Translations under genes and position numbers: made by a program
Shown here: piece by piece, positions 1 to 7,865 of the stretch
Layout of the letters: every line of letters begins with the position of its first letter
Numbering within the stretch: position 1 is the first letter of the stretch
Source: Acidobacteriota bacterium
GTDB lineage: Bacteria > Acidobacteriota > Terriglobia > Bryobacterales > Bryobacteraceae
NCBI GenBank assembly: GCA_025350695.1
Contig: JANXXI010000343.1
Location: 1-35,664 of the forward strand
Direction of reading: 5' to 3'
Length of the DNA stretch: 35,664 nucleotides
Notes under the pieces: generated by a model
What the model saw: the letters and a program-made list of their open reading frames with translations, nothing else
Told to the model about the DNA's origin: nothing
Database searches by the model: none

Positions 1-1073
1 CTTGCGCCTAGCGGATGCCCTAACGCAACGGCCCCTCCGTTCGGATTCACGTGCGGGGCATCGTCCGGTAAACCTAAGGCGCGCAATACGCCAAGCGCTT
101 GTGCGGCAAAAGCTTCGTTCAATTCGACGACTTCCATCTGATCAAGTCGCAGCCCCGTTCGATCAAGAAGCTTGCGAACCGCCGGCACAGGACCTAGACC
201 CATTACTCGCGGCGCCACTCCAGCAACCGCGCAACCTACTACGCGGGCGAGAGGTTTCAAGCCAAAGCGCACAGCCGCCGCTTCGGATGCCAACAGCACG
301 GCCGCCGATCCATCATTGATGCCCGAGGCGTTACCGGCAGTCACGCATCCGTCCGGTTTCACCACCGGCTTCAATGCTGCGAGCGCCTCAAGCGTCGTGT
401 CCGGACGTGGATGCTCATCGCGGTCAACCGCCGTCTTCTTCGGAATCGGCACAGCCACGATTTCCTGCGCCAAGTAACCAGCTTCGATGGCAGCACCCGC
501 GCGCTGTTGACTGCGCCACGAAAAGGCGTCCTGATCGGCGCGGGATATGCCGCCTTCGGCCGCAACGTTTTCAGCGGTCTCGGCCATGGAATCCACGCCG
601 TAACGCTCCCTCATCAATGCGTTCACGAAGCGCCAGCCAAGCGTTGTGTCTTCCAGCTTCTGCGATCTTGCCCATGCTGCATCGGGCTTTGAGAGAACCA
701 GTGGAGCGCGCGACATGCTCTCCACTCCGCCTGCAATGGCGAGCGACATTTCGCCCGATTGAATGGCGCGGGCGGCGATTGCGGCAGCATCCAGGCTCGA
801 CCCGCAAAGGCGATTGATGGTGGAGCCAGGAACCTCTTGCGGAATGCCTGCCAGCAGCAGAGCCATGCGGGCCACGTTTCGATTATCCTCACCCGCTTGG
901 TTGGCGCATCCTAGAATCACGTCGTCTATAGCGGCGGGATCAAGGGTCGGGTTACGGACAAGCAACGCACGCAACGGGATTGCCGCCAAGTCATCCGGTC
1001 GAACAGTGGCGAGAGATCCACCGTAGCGGCCGAAGGGCGTCCGGATTGCATCGCAAATGAAGGCGTGGGCCAT
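1..1073 (-). CDS. Thiolase, PcaF/PaaJ-like acetyl-CoA acyltransferase (C-terminus beyond window)
   Basis: This is a type II thiolase that makes or cleaves 3-oxoacyl-CoA in the cytoplasm. The translation starts [19 protein letters not shown], the usual thiolase N-terminus. The nucleophile is Cys90 in [11 protein letters not shown], preceded by [16 protein letters not shown], a stretch typical of 3-oxoadipyl-CoA thiolases (PcaF, PaaJ). The NEAFAAQ segment and the catalytic-His motif GHPLGA are present. The frame runs off the left edge just after GHPLGA, so the last ~35 residues, including the second active-site Cys, are not seen. The ATG at 1073 has GGAG six bases upstream. It is the last visible gene of the tldD operon, 14 bp after the DUF167 gene. 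Family is certain. Substrate (3-oxoadipyl-CoA or acetoacetyl-CoA) is inferred, because no other aromatic-degradation gene is in view. Confidence 0.93.
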   Translation of the reverse strand, partial: MAHAFICDAIRTPFGRYGGSLATVRPDDLAAIPLRALLVRNPTLDPAAIDDVILGCANQAGEDNRNVARMALLLAGIPQEVPGSTINRLCGSSLDAAAIAARAIQSGEMSLAIAGGVESMSRAPLVLSKPDAAWARSQKLEDTTLGWRFVNALMRERYGVDSMAETAENVAAEGGISRADQDAFSWRSQQRAGAAIEAGYLAQEIVAVPIPKKTAVDRDEHPRPDTTLEALAALKPVVKPDGCVTAGNASGINDGSAAVLLASEAAAVRFGLKPLARVVGCAVAGVAPRVMGLGPVPAVRKLLDRTGLRLDQMEVVELNEAFAAQALGVLRALGLPDDAPHVNPNGGAVALGHPLGA

Positions 1074-1087
1074 AGTCGTCTCCGTTC

Positions 1088-1312
1088 TTATTCCATTACA
1101 CGAACAATCTTCCGCTGCGAAGTGGCGCCGCTAATCACGGACACGTTGGCTTGCGGAACCCGGTGATGGCTCGCTAAGAAGGAACATAGTTCTTTGTTCG
1201 CCTTTCCATCTTCTGGAACAGCAGCCACCTTAATCTTCACAGTGCCGTCATCGATCACTCCGGCAAACTCAGTTTTGCGGCTGCGGGGAATGACTTTTAT
1301 TTTAAAATCCAT
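1088..1312 (-). CDS. DUF167 (UPF0235/YggU) family protein
   Basis: A 74-residue cytoplasmic protein of the small DUF167 family. It shows the family pattern: an N-terminal strand [12 protein letters not shown], the central [18 protein letters not shown], and the closing strand [16 protein letters not shown]. The function of the family is unknown. Its start at 1312 lies inside the end of the preceding gene (stop at 1297), a 16-base overlap that suggests translational coupling. No strong ribosome binding site is seen. The thiolase follows 14 bp downstream. Length is slightly short for the family (usually 75-100 residues), but all core elements are present. Confidence 0.88.
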   Translation of the reverse strand: MDFKIKVIPRSRKTEFAGVIDDGTVKIKVAAVPEDGKANKELCSFLASHHRVPQANVSVISGATSQRKIVRVME

Positions 1313-2550
1313 GTGTGAATCTGGCCGCTGGGAATCGTCACCGGCTGCGTCTGCTTATATAATGAGGGGCCGGGAAGGATGGCCTCAGTCAGAAGAAACA
1401 TCTTCGAGATCTCAAGCACTTCACAAATACCAGCATCCTTTTCCCGGTCGGCGGCCAGGCATTGAAACCCAACTTCCGCAATTTGATTGGCCTTGGTTCC
1501 CGGTGGCAACTCCACGGTAGTCCGAACCCAACCATCGCGTTCAATCGCTAAATCGGTGCGGCCCAAGTTGGCTGTAAACCAGGTGGGTTTGCCTTTCAGC
1601 TTAACCACCGCCGCGGCGCGCGAACGTTGATTCCTGATCTTCGCGTCAATAAACAGGTAATTGCGAGGATCGCTGATCCGCTCGCCATCAACGGCGCCAG
1701 CAGGCCGCAGCTTGTTTTCACGGATCAATTCCTGGGCCATCACACGCCAGGTGATCGGCGTTTGATCCATCACCGTTTCGCGGGAGGACTTGGAAAGATC
1801 AACAACCACCGGGACAGGATTGTAACGAACCGGGGTTGGACCTTCGCCCGCCACCATATTGTTCTGCGTCACCGGCACAAGCAGCGGATGATCGCCCTCG
1901 AATGGTCCGGTGAACACGGCATCATTATGACCACGGCCTTGAATCATCGCCGACTTGCGAGACCCTTGCGCATCAACCGTCACCCGGTAAACGTACTCAA
2001 TGTCAGTGGTGCGGCCCCATCGCGCCATCAATCCGCGGGTCGACGTTCCACCATCTTCGTTCGAGAAGATGACCGTATACTCAAGCGTGTTGTCCGTACC
2101 GGTTTGCTTCTGTTCGCAATACATGGCAAGCGGAATATCGGTGAAATGGCCAAGCGCCGTCTTGCGCTCGTACAGCATTGGAGCATGCCGCACCGCTACG
2201 CTGTCGGCTTGTTCGAACTGGGCGCCTTTCACTTGAACGGCAATGTCTTTGGCCGAGTAGATCGCGTTACGAGTCACCGTCAATTGGTGAGCACCGGACG
2301 ACAACCTGCCGAGCAGGACACGGTACCGGAACGATTCCGCCCCGGCGAACAGCATGACATGGAGCGGGTCGCGATCATCGACTGAAAGCTGAGCCATTGA
2401 AGCTTCGCGGCCGGCGACGCTCCAATCGGCGCCAGGAGCGGTCATCTCAATAACAGCGATAGTCTCGCCGGATTGGGCCAGCGTAAACGGAAACGTTTGC
2501 GCCCCGGCGAAATGACTTACAAAAGCCGCACAGAACAAGATCCGATGCAT
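1297..2550 (-). CDS. Secreted protein of unknown function
   Basis: A 417-residue protein I do not recognise. It begins with a clear Sec signal peptide (MHRILFCAAFVSHFAGAQ) and has no further membrane segment, so it is probably periplasmic or released. The mature part is rich in beta-strand-like segments, with repeated alternation of hydrophobic and polar residues and few cysteines, which suggests tandem beta-sandwich modules. The ATG at 2550 was chosen over an in-frame one 11 codons upstream because it has AGGAG five bases before it, follows the upstream stop (2558) directly, and puts the signal peptide at residue 1. It lies in the tldD operon between a membrane-anchored beta protein and DUF167. 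A structural role, or a role as a substrate of the envelope, is only a guess. Confidence 0.85.
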   Translation of the reverse strand: MHRILFCAAFVSHFAGAQTFPFTLAQSGETIAVIEMTAPGADWSVAGREASMAQLSVDDRDPLHVMLFAGAESFRYRVLLGRLSSGAHQLTVTRNAIYSAKDIAVQVKGAQFEQADSVAVRHAPMLYERKTALGHFTDIPLAMYCEQKQTGTDNTLEYTVIFSNEDGGTSTRGLMARWGRTTDIEYVYRVTVDAQGSRKSAMIQGRGHNDAVFTGPFEGDHPLLVPVTQNNMVAGEGPTPVRYNPVPVVVDLSKSSRETVMDQTPITWRVMAQELIRENKLRPAGAVDGERISDPRNYLFIDAKIRNQRSRAAAVVKLKGKPTWFTANLGRTDLAIERDGWVRTTVELPPGTKANQIAEVGFQCLAADREKDAGICEVLEISKMFLLTEAILPGPSLYKQTQPVTIPSGQIHTWILK

Positions 2551-2557
2551 TGTGCTC

Positions 2558-3028
2558 CTACTGATCAAAGACGATTTGAGCAATCACCATTTGCGGCAAA
2601 GCTTGGTTCCAACTGCTGGGAACCGTATCAAACGGGAGGCGGAAATTGCGAGTTTCCCCCGGCTTTAAGGCGCCATCCTTCACTCTGACCACCGCCGATT
2701 TTTCGCGATGAACGTGTTGCCCGGCAATATCGGAGAAGATACAGGTAAGCGCAACCTCTTTCACTGGCCGGTCCCCTTTATTTGAGATCTTGCCAAGGAC
2801 CTCGATCACACGCCGATCCGCAAAACTTTCGGCGGCTTTCATTTCCACGTCGGCCAAGCCAAGATTGCGAACATAAGCTTTCGCTTCGGAGGAAGCGGGA
2901 GTATCCGGTTCGACGGGAACGGGACGGCTCAAGTACCAGGCCGCGCCGCCACCACATAGGAGCACCGCGATCGCCGCAACGATCACGGCCACGGGGATTT
3001 CTTTCTTTTCCTTTTTGGGCTCGATCAT
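2558..3028 (-). CDS. Membrane-anchored extracytoplasmic beta-sandwich protein (FxLYD/DUF3426-like)
   Basis: A 156-residue protein with a short charged cytoplasmic start (EPKKEKKE), one transmembrane helix at about residues 13-33 (VAVIVAAIAVLLCGGGAAWYL), a proline-rich linker, and an extracytoplasmic domain. In that domain, VIEVLGKISNKGDRPVKEVAL and the later LKPGETRNFRLPFDTVP follow the pattern of FxLYD/DUF3426-type domains, which sense or bind at the cell surface in many bacteria but have no defined activity. It starts 9 bp after pmbA and ends 7 bp before the secreted protein. The family assignment rests on the pattern alone and is moderate; the topology is clear. Confidence 0.8.
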   Translation of the reverse strand: MIEPKKEKKEIPVAVIVAAIAVLLCGGGAAWYLSRPVPVEPDTPASSEAKAYVRNLGLADVEMKAAESFADRRVIEVLGKISNKGDRPVKEVALTCIFSDIAGQHVHREKSAVVRVKDGALKPGETRNFRLPFDTVPSSWNQALPQMVIAQIVFDQ

Positions 3029-3037
3029 ATCAAGCCA

Positions 3038-4387
3038 TTATTGACCACTGATGGTCATTTCGCCAATCACTAATGTTGGAGAGTTTACCGAGCCTCTAAA
3101 TTCCAGATCGTTCCCGACATACGCAATGTCCATCAGCATCTGATTCAGGTTACCGGCGATAGTGATTTCGGAAACAGGAAATGCCGGTTCGCCGCCTTCA
3201 ATCCAAAGTCCGGCCGCGCCGCGGGAATAGTCGCCAGTTACCATGTTCACTCCGAAACCGATTAGCTCTGTGACGAACAATCCGCGCCCCACCTTCTTGA
3301 AGATTTCTTCCTGGGTAAGCTCGCCTGGTTCAAGCAACAGATTTCCATGACTGATGGAGGGGGCGCCGCACAGGCCTCGCGAGGCATTGCCGGTAGTCTT
3401 CATCCCCAGTTTTCGGGCGGTGTAAGTGTTAAGAAGGTAATTTTTGAGAACGCCCTTCTCAAGAATTGACGTGCGGCGGGAAGGCACGCCTTCGTCGTCG
3501 AACGGGCAGGCGCCAAAGGTGGCGGGTAGCGTTGCATCGTCGACCAACGTAAGTTTGTCGGACGCCACGGTCTGGCCAAGTTTGTCGACCAGGAACGAAG
3601 ATTTGCGGTAAATGGAATCGCCGCTGGCGGCTTCGAAAATGTGATCGAGAAGGCTTCCGGCGACAGTTGTGTCAAAGATGATTGGCGCCTTTTGTGTATC
3701 CACTTTCCTCGCGCCTAAACGCCGCAGAGCGCGCCCGGCTGCCTTCTTGCCGATGTACTCTGGTGACTCAAGCCTCGAGAATTGACGCGCCATGGAATAC
3801 CAATAATCGCGCTCCATTGCTTCGCCGAGTTTAGCGACTGGGGTAGCGCTTAACGAACAAGTGCTGGAACGATAGCTGCCCACGAAGCCACGGGAATTGG
3901 CGAAAACACGCTGCCCGGCATAGGAACCGAAACCGGCGCCTTCAGAATTGAAAATGCGTTCGTCGGCAGCCATGGCTGCGGCTTCGGCCCGTTTTGCATA
4001 GTCGATCTTCTGATCCGTCGGCACCAATGCCGTCTCTTCAAAAAACAAGCCTAGGTCGCCATCAATTTTTCCTAACTCACTAGGATCGGGCAGGCCGGCA
4101 TGAGGATCTTCAGAAGTGATGTGCGCCAATTCAACGGCCGCTTTCACCATCTGCTCAAGCCCTTCCTTCGATAAATCGGAGGTGTAGGCCGAGCCTTGTT
4201 TCTGGCCAATCAACACTCGCAAACCGATGGCCTTGGAGCCAGCTTCCTTCAACTTCTCAACTTCACCTTTGCGGACGGAGACGCTGAACTCCGCTCCCTC
4301 CGAAGCCGTACATTCGGCGTCGGAGGCACCCAAGCCGAGCGCGCGCTTCACAACCTCGGACGTCATTTCCTCTAAATTTGCGCTCAA
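3038..4387 (-). CDS. pmbA: TldE/PmbA, non-metal subunit of the TldD/TldE metalloprotease
   Basis: A 449-residue TldD/PmbA-family protein. In E. coli TldE pairs with TldD to form a cytoplasmic protease that trims unfolded peptides such as the microcin B17 precursor and the CcdA antitoxin; TldE lacks the metal site. Consistent with that, no HExxxH is present here. Family blocks seen include the N-terminal SVRKGEVEKLKEAGSKAIGLRV, the middle KAPIIFDTTVAGSLLDHIFEAASGD, and the C-terminal GLWIEGGEPAFPVSEITIAGN. The start is a TTG that overlaps the tldD stop codon as TTGA, with GGGAGG six bases upstream; an in-frame ATG lies seven codons later. This overlap implies equal, coupled synthesis of the two subunits. 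Confidence 0.94.
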   Translation of the reverse strand: MSANLEEMTSEVVKRALGLGASDAECTASEGAEFSVSVRKGEVEKLKEAGSKAIGLRVLIGQKQGSAYTSDLSKEGLEQMVKAAVELAHITSEDPHAGLPDPSELGKIDGDLGLFFEETALVPTDQKIDYAKRAEAAAMAADERIFNSEGAGFGSYAGQRVFANSRGFVGSYRSSTCSLSATPVAKLGEAMERDYWYSMARQFSRLESPEYIGKKAAGRALRRLGARKVDTQKAPIIFDTTVAGSLLDHIFEAASGDSIYRKSSFLVDKLGQTVASDKLTLVDDATLPATFGACPFDDEGVPSRRTSILEKGVLKNYLLNTYTARKLGMKTTGNASRGLCGAPSISHGNLLLEPGELTQEEIFKKVGRGLFVTELIGFGVNMVTGDYSRGAAGLWIEGGEPAFPVSEITIAGNLNQMLMDIAYVGNDLEFRGSVNSPTLVIGEMTISGQ

Positions 4388-5814
4388 GCAGTGCCTCCCA
4401 CCGTCATCTTGTCGATTTTAATGGTCGGAATTCCGACTCCCACTGGGACGCTTTGCCCTTCCTTGCCGCAAACGCCGACACCCTCGTCGAGCTTCAAATC
4501 GTTGCCGACCATACTGACGTGGCGCATTGCCTCGGGCCCGTTGCCGATGAGCGTCGCGCCACGCAGGGGCTTGGTTATTTTGCCGTCTTCGATGAGATAA
4601 CTTTCCGAAGCCGAGAACACGAAGTTGCCACTGGTGATATCCACCTGGCCACCACCGAAAGTGGTGCAGTAGACGCCTTTCTTCACGGAACGTACAATTT
4701 CATCCGGATCACTTTCCCCGGCGAGCATAAACGTATTGGTCATGCGGGGCATGGGGATGGCCTGATAACTTTCGCGGCGTCCGCTCCCGGTGGATTTTCC
4801 GCCTGTCACTTTAGCTGATAACTTATCCGTGAGGTAACCGCGAAGAATACCGTTTTCGATCAACACGTTCGACTGCGTGGGCGAACCTTCGTCGTCGACA
4901 TTGAGTGAGCCTCGACGATTGGCGATGGTGCCATCGTCCACGATCGTGCACAGAGGGCTGGCGACAAGCTGGCCGATTCGATTGGAGAAAGCTGAGACGC
5001 CCTTGCGGTTAAAGTCCGCTTCGAGGCCATGGCCTACCGCTTCGTGCAGCAGGATGCCGGGCCAGCCGGGCCCGAGCACGACAGTGGTTTCGCCGGCCGG
5101 AGCATCGACAGCTTCAAGTTGGACGAGCGCTTGGCGCACGGCTTCCTTGGCGAAATATTCCGGTGGGTGTTCTTTTTGGAACCAGCTGAGTTCGACGCGA
5201 CCCCCGCCGCCGTGGTAACCATTTTGCGGAACGCCTTCGCCTTCGCGCGCCAGGACGCTGACGTTCATCCGGGCTAACGGTTGACGGTCGAAGGAAATGG
5301 TTCCGTCGCTTGCAGCGACCAGCACGTGCTTCAATTGGTCGGCGTACGATACTTGAACCTGGAAGACGCGCGGATCGGCTGAGCGGGCGCATTCATCAGC
5401 ACGGCGAACCAGTGCGACGCGTTCCATTAAGGAAGCTTCGTTTGGCGAAGTCAGAATGGGGTAGAGGTCACGCTTGCCGGTGGATTCAAGGGGCGTTTTG
5501 ACTATTGAGGCAGGTCCGCTGCTGATGCAGGCGGCGACCCTGGCAGCCTGCATGATTTTCTCGGAACCGAGATCGTCGCTATAGGCGTAGCCAGTGCGTT
5601 CGCCGGTAATGACTCGGACGCCGACGCCTAGGGTGACCCCTTGGGTGGCTGATTTCAAGATTGATTCTTCAAGACCTAGCGATGAGGTAGAGACGTATTC
5701 AAAGTACAGATCAGCGTAGTCGCCGCCGCGGCTTAGAGCTTCGGCGAGATAGCGTTCGAGATCGGTGCTGGAGATGCCAAACTTCTGGGCAAAAAAGGAT
5801 TCGGATAGACCCAT
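4384..5814 (-). CDS. tldD: TldD, metal-binding catalytic subunit of the TldD/TldE protease
   Basis: A 476-residue TldD. The zinc motif HEAVGH at residues 257-262 and Cys449 in GVCGKEGQ match the metal ligands known for E. coli TldD (two His and one C-terminal Cys), so the subunit should be active. Other family blocks are YADLYFEY near residue 35, GVRVITGERTGYAYSDDL at about 65-82, and GGGQVDITSGNFVF in the C-terminal third. It works in the cytoplasm as a heterodimer with TldE, encoded directly downstream with overlapping stop and start codons. It is the first gene of a six-gene minus-strand run. The ATG at 5814 is the first plausible start. Its peptide substrate cannot be told from the window, and no ribosomal peptide precursor is visible beside it. 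Confidence 0.95.
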   Translation of the reverse strand: MGLSESFFAQKFGISSTDLERYLAEALSRGGDYADLYFEYVSTSSLGLEESILKSATQGVTLGVGVRVITGERTGYAYSDDLGSEKIMQAARVAACISSGPASIVKTPLESTGKRDLYPILTSPNEASLMERVALVRRADECARSADPRVFQVQVSYADQLKHVLVAASDGTISFDRQPLARMNVSVLAREGEGVPQNGYHGGGGRVELSWFQKEHPPEYFAKEAVRQALVQLEAVDAPAGETTVVLGPGWPGILLHEAVGHGLEADFNRKGVSAFSNRIGQLVASPLCTIVDDGTIANRRGSLNVDDEGSPTQSNVLIENGILRGYLTDKLSAKVTGGKSTGSGRRESYQAIPMPRMTNTFMLAGESDPDEIVRSVKKGVYCTTFGGGQVDITSGNFVFSASESYLIEDGKITKPLRGATLIGNGPEAMRHVSMVGNDLKLDEGVGVCGKEGQSVPVGVGIPTIKIDKMTVGGTA

Positions 5815-5890
5815 GACTCTAGTTTAGCGGGTATGGGCTAGTACTAGCGGACTACGTTTGGATTATGATGTTGAAAAGGCGAAGAATCCT

Positions 5891-6874
5891 CTACTTCGAA
5901 GCGTCGGAATCCAATAAATTTACGCGTGAGGCGACCGTCAACTGGAGGTCGTCCCAGTTGCAGTGCAGCCGATTCCTGTCCGCTTCCGGCATGGATGAAA
6001 GCAATCGCTCGCATTCCGCTTTCCAATCGAATCCTTCCTCTTGCGGCAACAGGCCCAAACCAAGGGCATCGGCCAGAGCGGAGGACAATGCAATCAAGGC
6101 GGGGCAATCGAATATACTGAGTTCCGGATCGGCTTCCGGCTTACCGGAAATCACTCGCTCAAAGAGAGGAGGGAGTTTCCATTTGCGAACCAATTCGACG
6201 CCGGCCTCGCACTTGTCGATACCATATGCATTTCTTTCCAATTCGGACAAATTTGGTGGACCAGCGGTCAGGGCACTCAGCAGGTCGGCGTATTTTTGCG
6301 GGTTCGACGCGATTAAAGCGATGCGTCCAATCTCATGCAGCAAGCCAGCCGTATAGGCCTCCGCCGGCTCGATGAAGATCTTGCCCGCGAATTCTTCAGC
6401 AATGATGGCTGTCGCCAGCGTATGGCGCCAGGTTTGGCGCAAGACGGCTGTCCCGGCGTTTTTGCCCATGAAACCGCGCATTCCTACCGTTAACGCCAGG
6501 CTCTTTATCCGATCGAGCCCCACCATGGCCAACGCCTGCCAAATGGAGCGGATTTCGCTCATTGCACCAACCATTGCCGAATTGGCCATCCTCAGCACTT
6601 CGGCTGAAAAGGCAGGGTCGGAACTAATCGAATCGGAGAGTTCCTTCAACCCAACATCGCTTCGCTGCAGCAGTTGCATGAGCTTTGTTACCACCATGGG
6701 CAATGGCGGCAGTTTTCGAATTGCGTCTAAACCGTCTTTCTTCGTGGGTAATGCGGGGGATGCGGATTGGGATGCGGTTCTGCCCGGCAGACCATTTGGC
6801 CTTGCTGGGTTGGGCTGCTGAGCCGAGTTTCTAGCTGCGGGAACCATCAAGTCGCCAATACTCCTGAGGGTCAT
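5891..6874 (-). CDS. HDOD-domain signalling protein
   Basis: A 327-residue protein with one HDOD domain (about residues 50-245). The domain starts with IRKLPPLPMVVTKLMQLLQ and contains ISSDPAFSAEVLRMANSA and AEAYTAGLLHEIGRIAL; HDOD proteins are non-enzymatic relatives of HD phosphohydrolases that act as scaffolds in signalling, often with c-di-GMP or chemotaxis proteins. The HD pair is not conserved as a full metal site, as expected for HDOD. The first 45 residues are Pro/Ser/Ala-rich and probably unstructured. The ATG at 6874 is used. It stands between a 16-bp hairpin upstream and the tldD promoter region downstream (76 bp) and may be transcribed alone. Confidence 0.9.
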   Translation of the reverse strand: MTLRSIGDLMVPAARNSAQQPNPARPNGLPGRTASQSASPALPTKKDGLDAIRKLPPLPMVVTKLMQLLQRSDVGLKELSDSISSDPAFSAEVLRMANSAMVGAMSEIRSIWQALAMVGLDRIKSLALTVGMRGFMGKNAGTAVLRQTWRHTLATAIIAEEFAGKIFIEPAEAYTAGLLHEIGRIALIASNPQKYADLLSALTAGPPNLSELERNAYGIDKCEAGVELVRKWKLPPLFERVISGKPEADPELSIFDCPALIALSSALADALGLGLLPQEEGFDWKAECERLLSSMPEADRNRLHCNWDDLQLTVASRVNLLDSDASK

Positions 6875-6929
6875 ATCGGCGGTTGGGATGGTTCCGTGAG
6901 GTGAAAATTGGATAGTTTGATTCGACTAA

Positions 6930-6971
6930 AACGCTGCAAGCGCGCAGGTAAGCCGGCGCGCTTGCAGCGTT
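6930..6971 (-). terminator. 16-bp perfect hairpin, likely terminator of the LEA-HhH gene
   Basis: Bases 6930-6945 and 6956-6971 are exact inverted repeats (AACGCTGCAAGCGCGC and its complement) with a 10-base loop. Read on the minus strand, it lies 16 bases after the stop codon of the gene ending at 6988 and is followed by TTTAGTC, a short T tract. This fits an intrinsic terminator, although the T tract is poor. It would also insulate the HDOD gene, whose start is 56 bases further on. Confidence 0.6.
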
Positions 6972-6987
6972 CAAACGTCGTTGTTGA

Positions 6988-7656
6988 CTATTGTTTGGCG
7001 ATGATCCTTTCTTTAACCTTTTCGTACTCAGCGTCGGTGAGGATTCCCTTCGAGTTGAGCTGGTTTTTCATCTTATACGGCCGTCCTTGGATGATCTTCT
7101 GCGCAACAGCATCGTTGACCCCCATTTCACGTTTGAGGTCCGCGGCACTGGCGCGATTAACGTCGAGTTGCGTTGTGCCCTTTATCGCGGCGCCTGATTT
7201 TTCGATTCCGTTGCCGGTGGCTCCGACCGTCTTCTTTGCGGCATTTTCGGTGACGCTTGCCGTCTTCTTGGCAGCATCCTTGGTGACTTCCGCAGTCTTC
7301 TTGCCTGCGTCCTTGGTTACTTCCGCAGCCTTCTTCACACCGGTTTCGGTCGCGCTGGCGGCCTTTTTTACTCCGGATTCGGTGGCGCTCGCTGCTTTCT
7401 TCGCCCCAGATTCAGTTGCGCTTGCAGCCTTCTTCACTCCGGATTCGGTAGCCTTGGCGGCGTCCTTTGCGACCTCGGCGGTTTTCTTACCGACTTCCTT
7501 TGCGCCCTCCGCAGTCTTCGTGGCGGCTTTATCGACGGTTTTACCGACTTTGCTTAAACCCTTTTCCGCCTTGCCCTCCTCGGGCTTCTTTGCTTCTTGC
7601 GCCAGGGTGGTTCCGGCAGCCAAAACAATACTTAAGAAAATGTTTAGATGTTTCAT
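6988..7656 (-). CDS. Secreted LEA-like 11-residue repeat protein with C-terminal HhH domain
   Basis: A 222-residue exported protein with three parts. Residues 1-20 (MKHLNIFLSIVLAAGTTLAQ) are a signal peptide. Residues 49-147 hold nine 11-residue repeats with consensus ESGVKKAASAT or KDAxKKTAEVT, the pattern of group 3 LEA proteins, which form amphipathic helices on drying. Residues 163-222 (LDVNRASAADLKREMGV, then QKIIQGRPYKMKNQL) match the ComEA/T2SS-K type helix-hairpin-helix. The ATG at 7656 has GAGAGG three bases upstream; the frame stays open 43 codons further back, but without a signal peptide at its start. LEA-like repeats suggest desiccation or membrane protection and the HhH suggests DNA or protein binding; the combined role is unknown. 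Confidence 0.85.
   Translation of the reverse strand: MKHLNIFLSIVLAAGTTLAQEAKKPEEGKAEKGLSKVGKTVDKAATKTAEGAKEVGKKTAEVAKDAAKATESGVKKAASATESGAKKAASATESGVKKAASATETGVKKAAEVTKDAGKKTAEVTKDAAKKTASVTENAAKKTVGATGNGIEKSGAAIKGTTQLDVNRASAADLKREMGVNDAVAQKIIQGRPYKMKNQLNSKGILTDAEYEKVKERIIAKQ
7216..7512 (-). repeat. Nine 33-base tandem repeats encoding 11-residue LEA-like units
   Basis: This in-gene repeat encodes residues 49-147 of the LEA-HhH protein. The units are diverged at codon level but keep an exact 33-base period with no indels. Units three to five (ESGVKKAASAT, ESGAKKAASAT, ESGVKKAASAT) are almost identical, which points to recent duplication within the array. On the plus strand the same bases give a long false reading frame rich in Phe, Ala and Leu. 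Confidence 0.8.
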
Positions 7657-7865
7657 AGACCTCTCATATCTTATACCAAGGGATGAATGGAAGCGAAGCG
7701 CCCCGATTCGATTTTTTCGGGCCCGGATCCTCAGGCTCAACCGATTGGATGTTTGCTTTTGGGAAAAGGTTCCTCCCCAATTCACGGGATCATTGCATAC
7801 TTAAAGGCATGAGATCCCTCGCAGAGGCCCAGAAACAGATTTCCAAAGCGGAAGACCGCTCCCTT

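Noticed and set aside
1627-2385. A 252-codon plus-strand frame
   Set aside because: Antisense to the secreted protein at 1297-2550; no plausible start context and Arg/His-rich product.
7290-7480. CRISPR-like array, because of regular spacing
   Set aside because: The 33-base period is in frame with 11-residue protein repeats and there are no distinct spacers.
6908-7804. A 298-codon plus-strand frame rich in Phe, Ala and Val
   Set aside because: It is the antisense of the 11-residue repeat array; its periodic pattern mirrors the LEA repeats, and the minus-strand protein has a signal peptide, ribosome site and a recognisable HhH.
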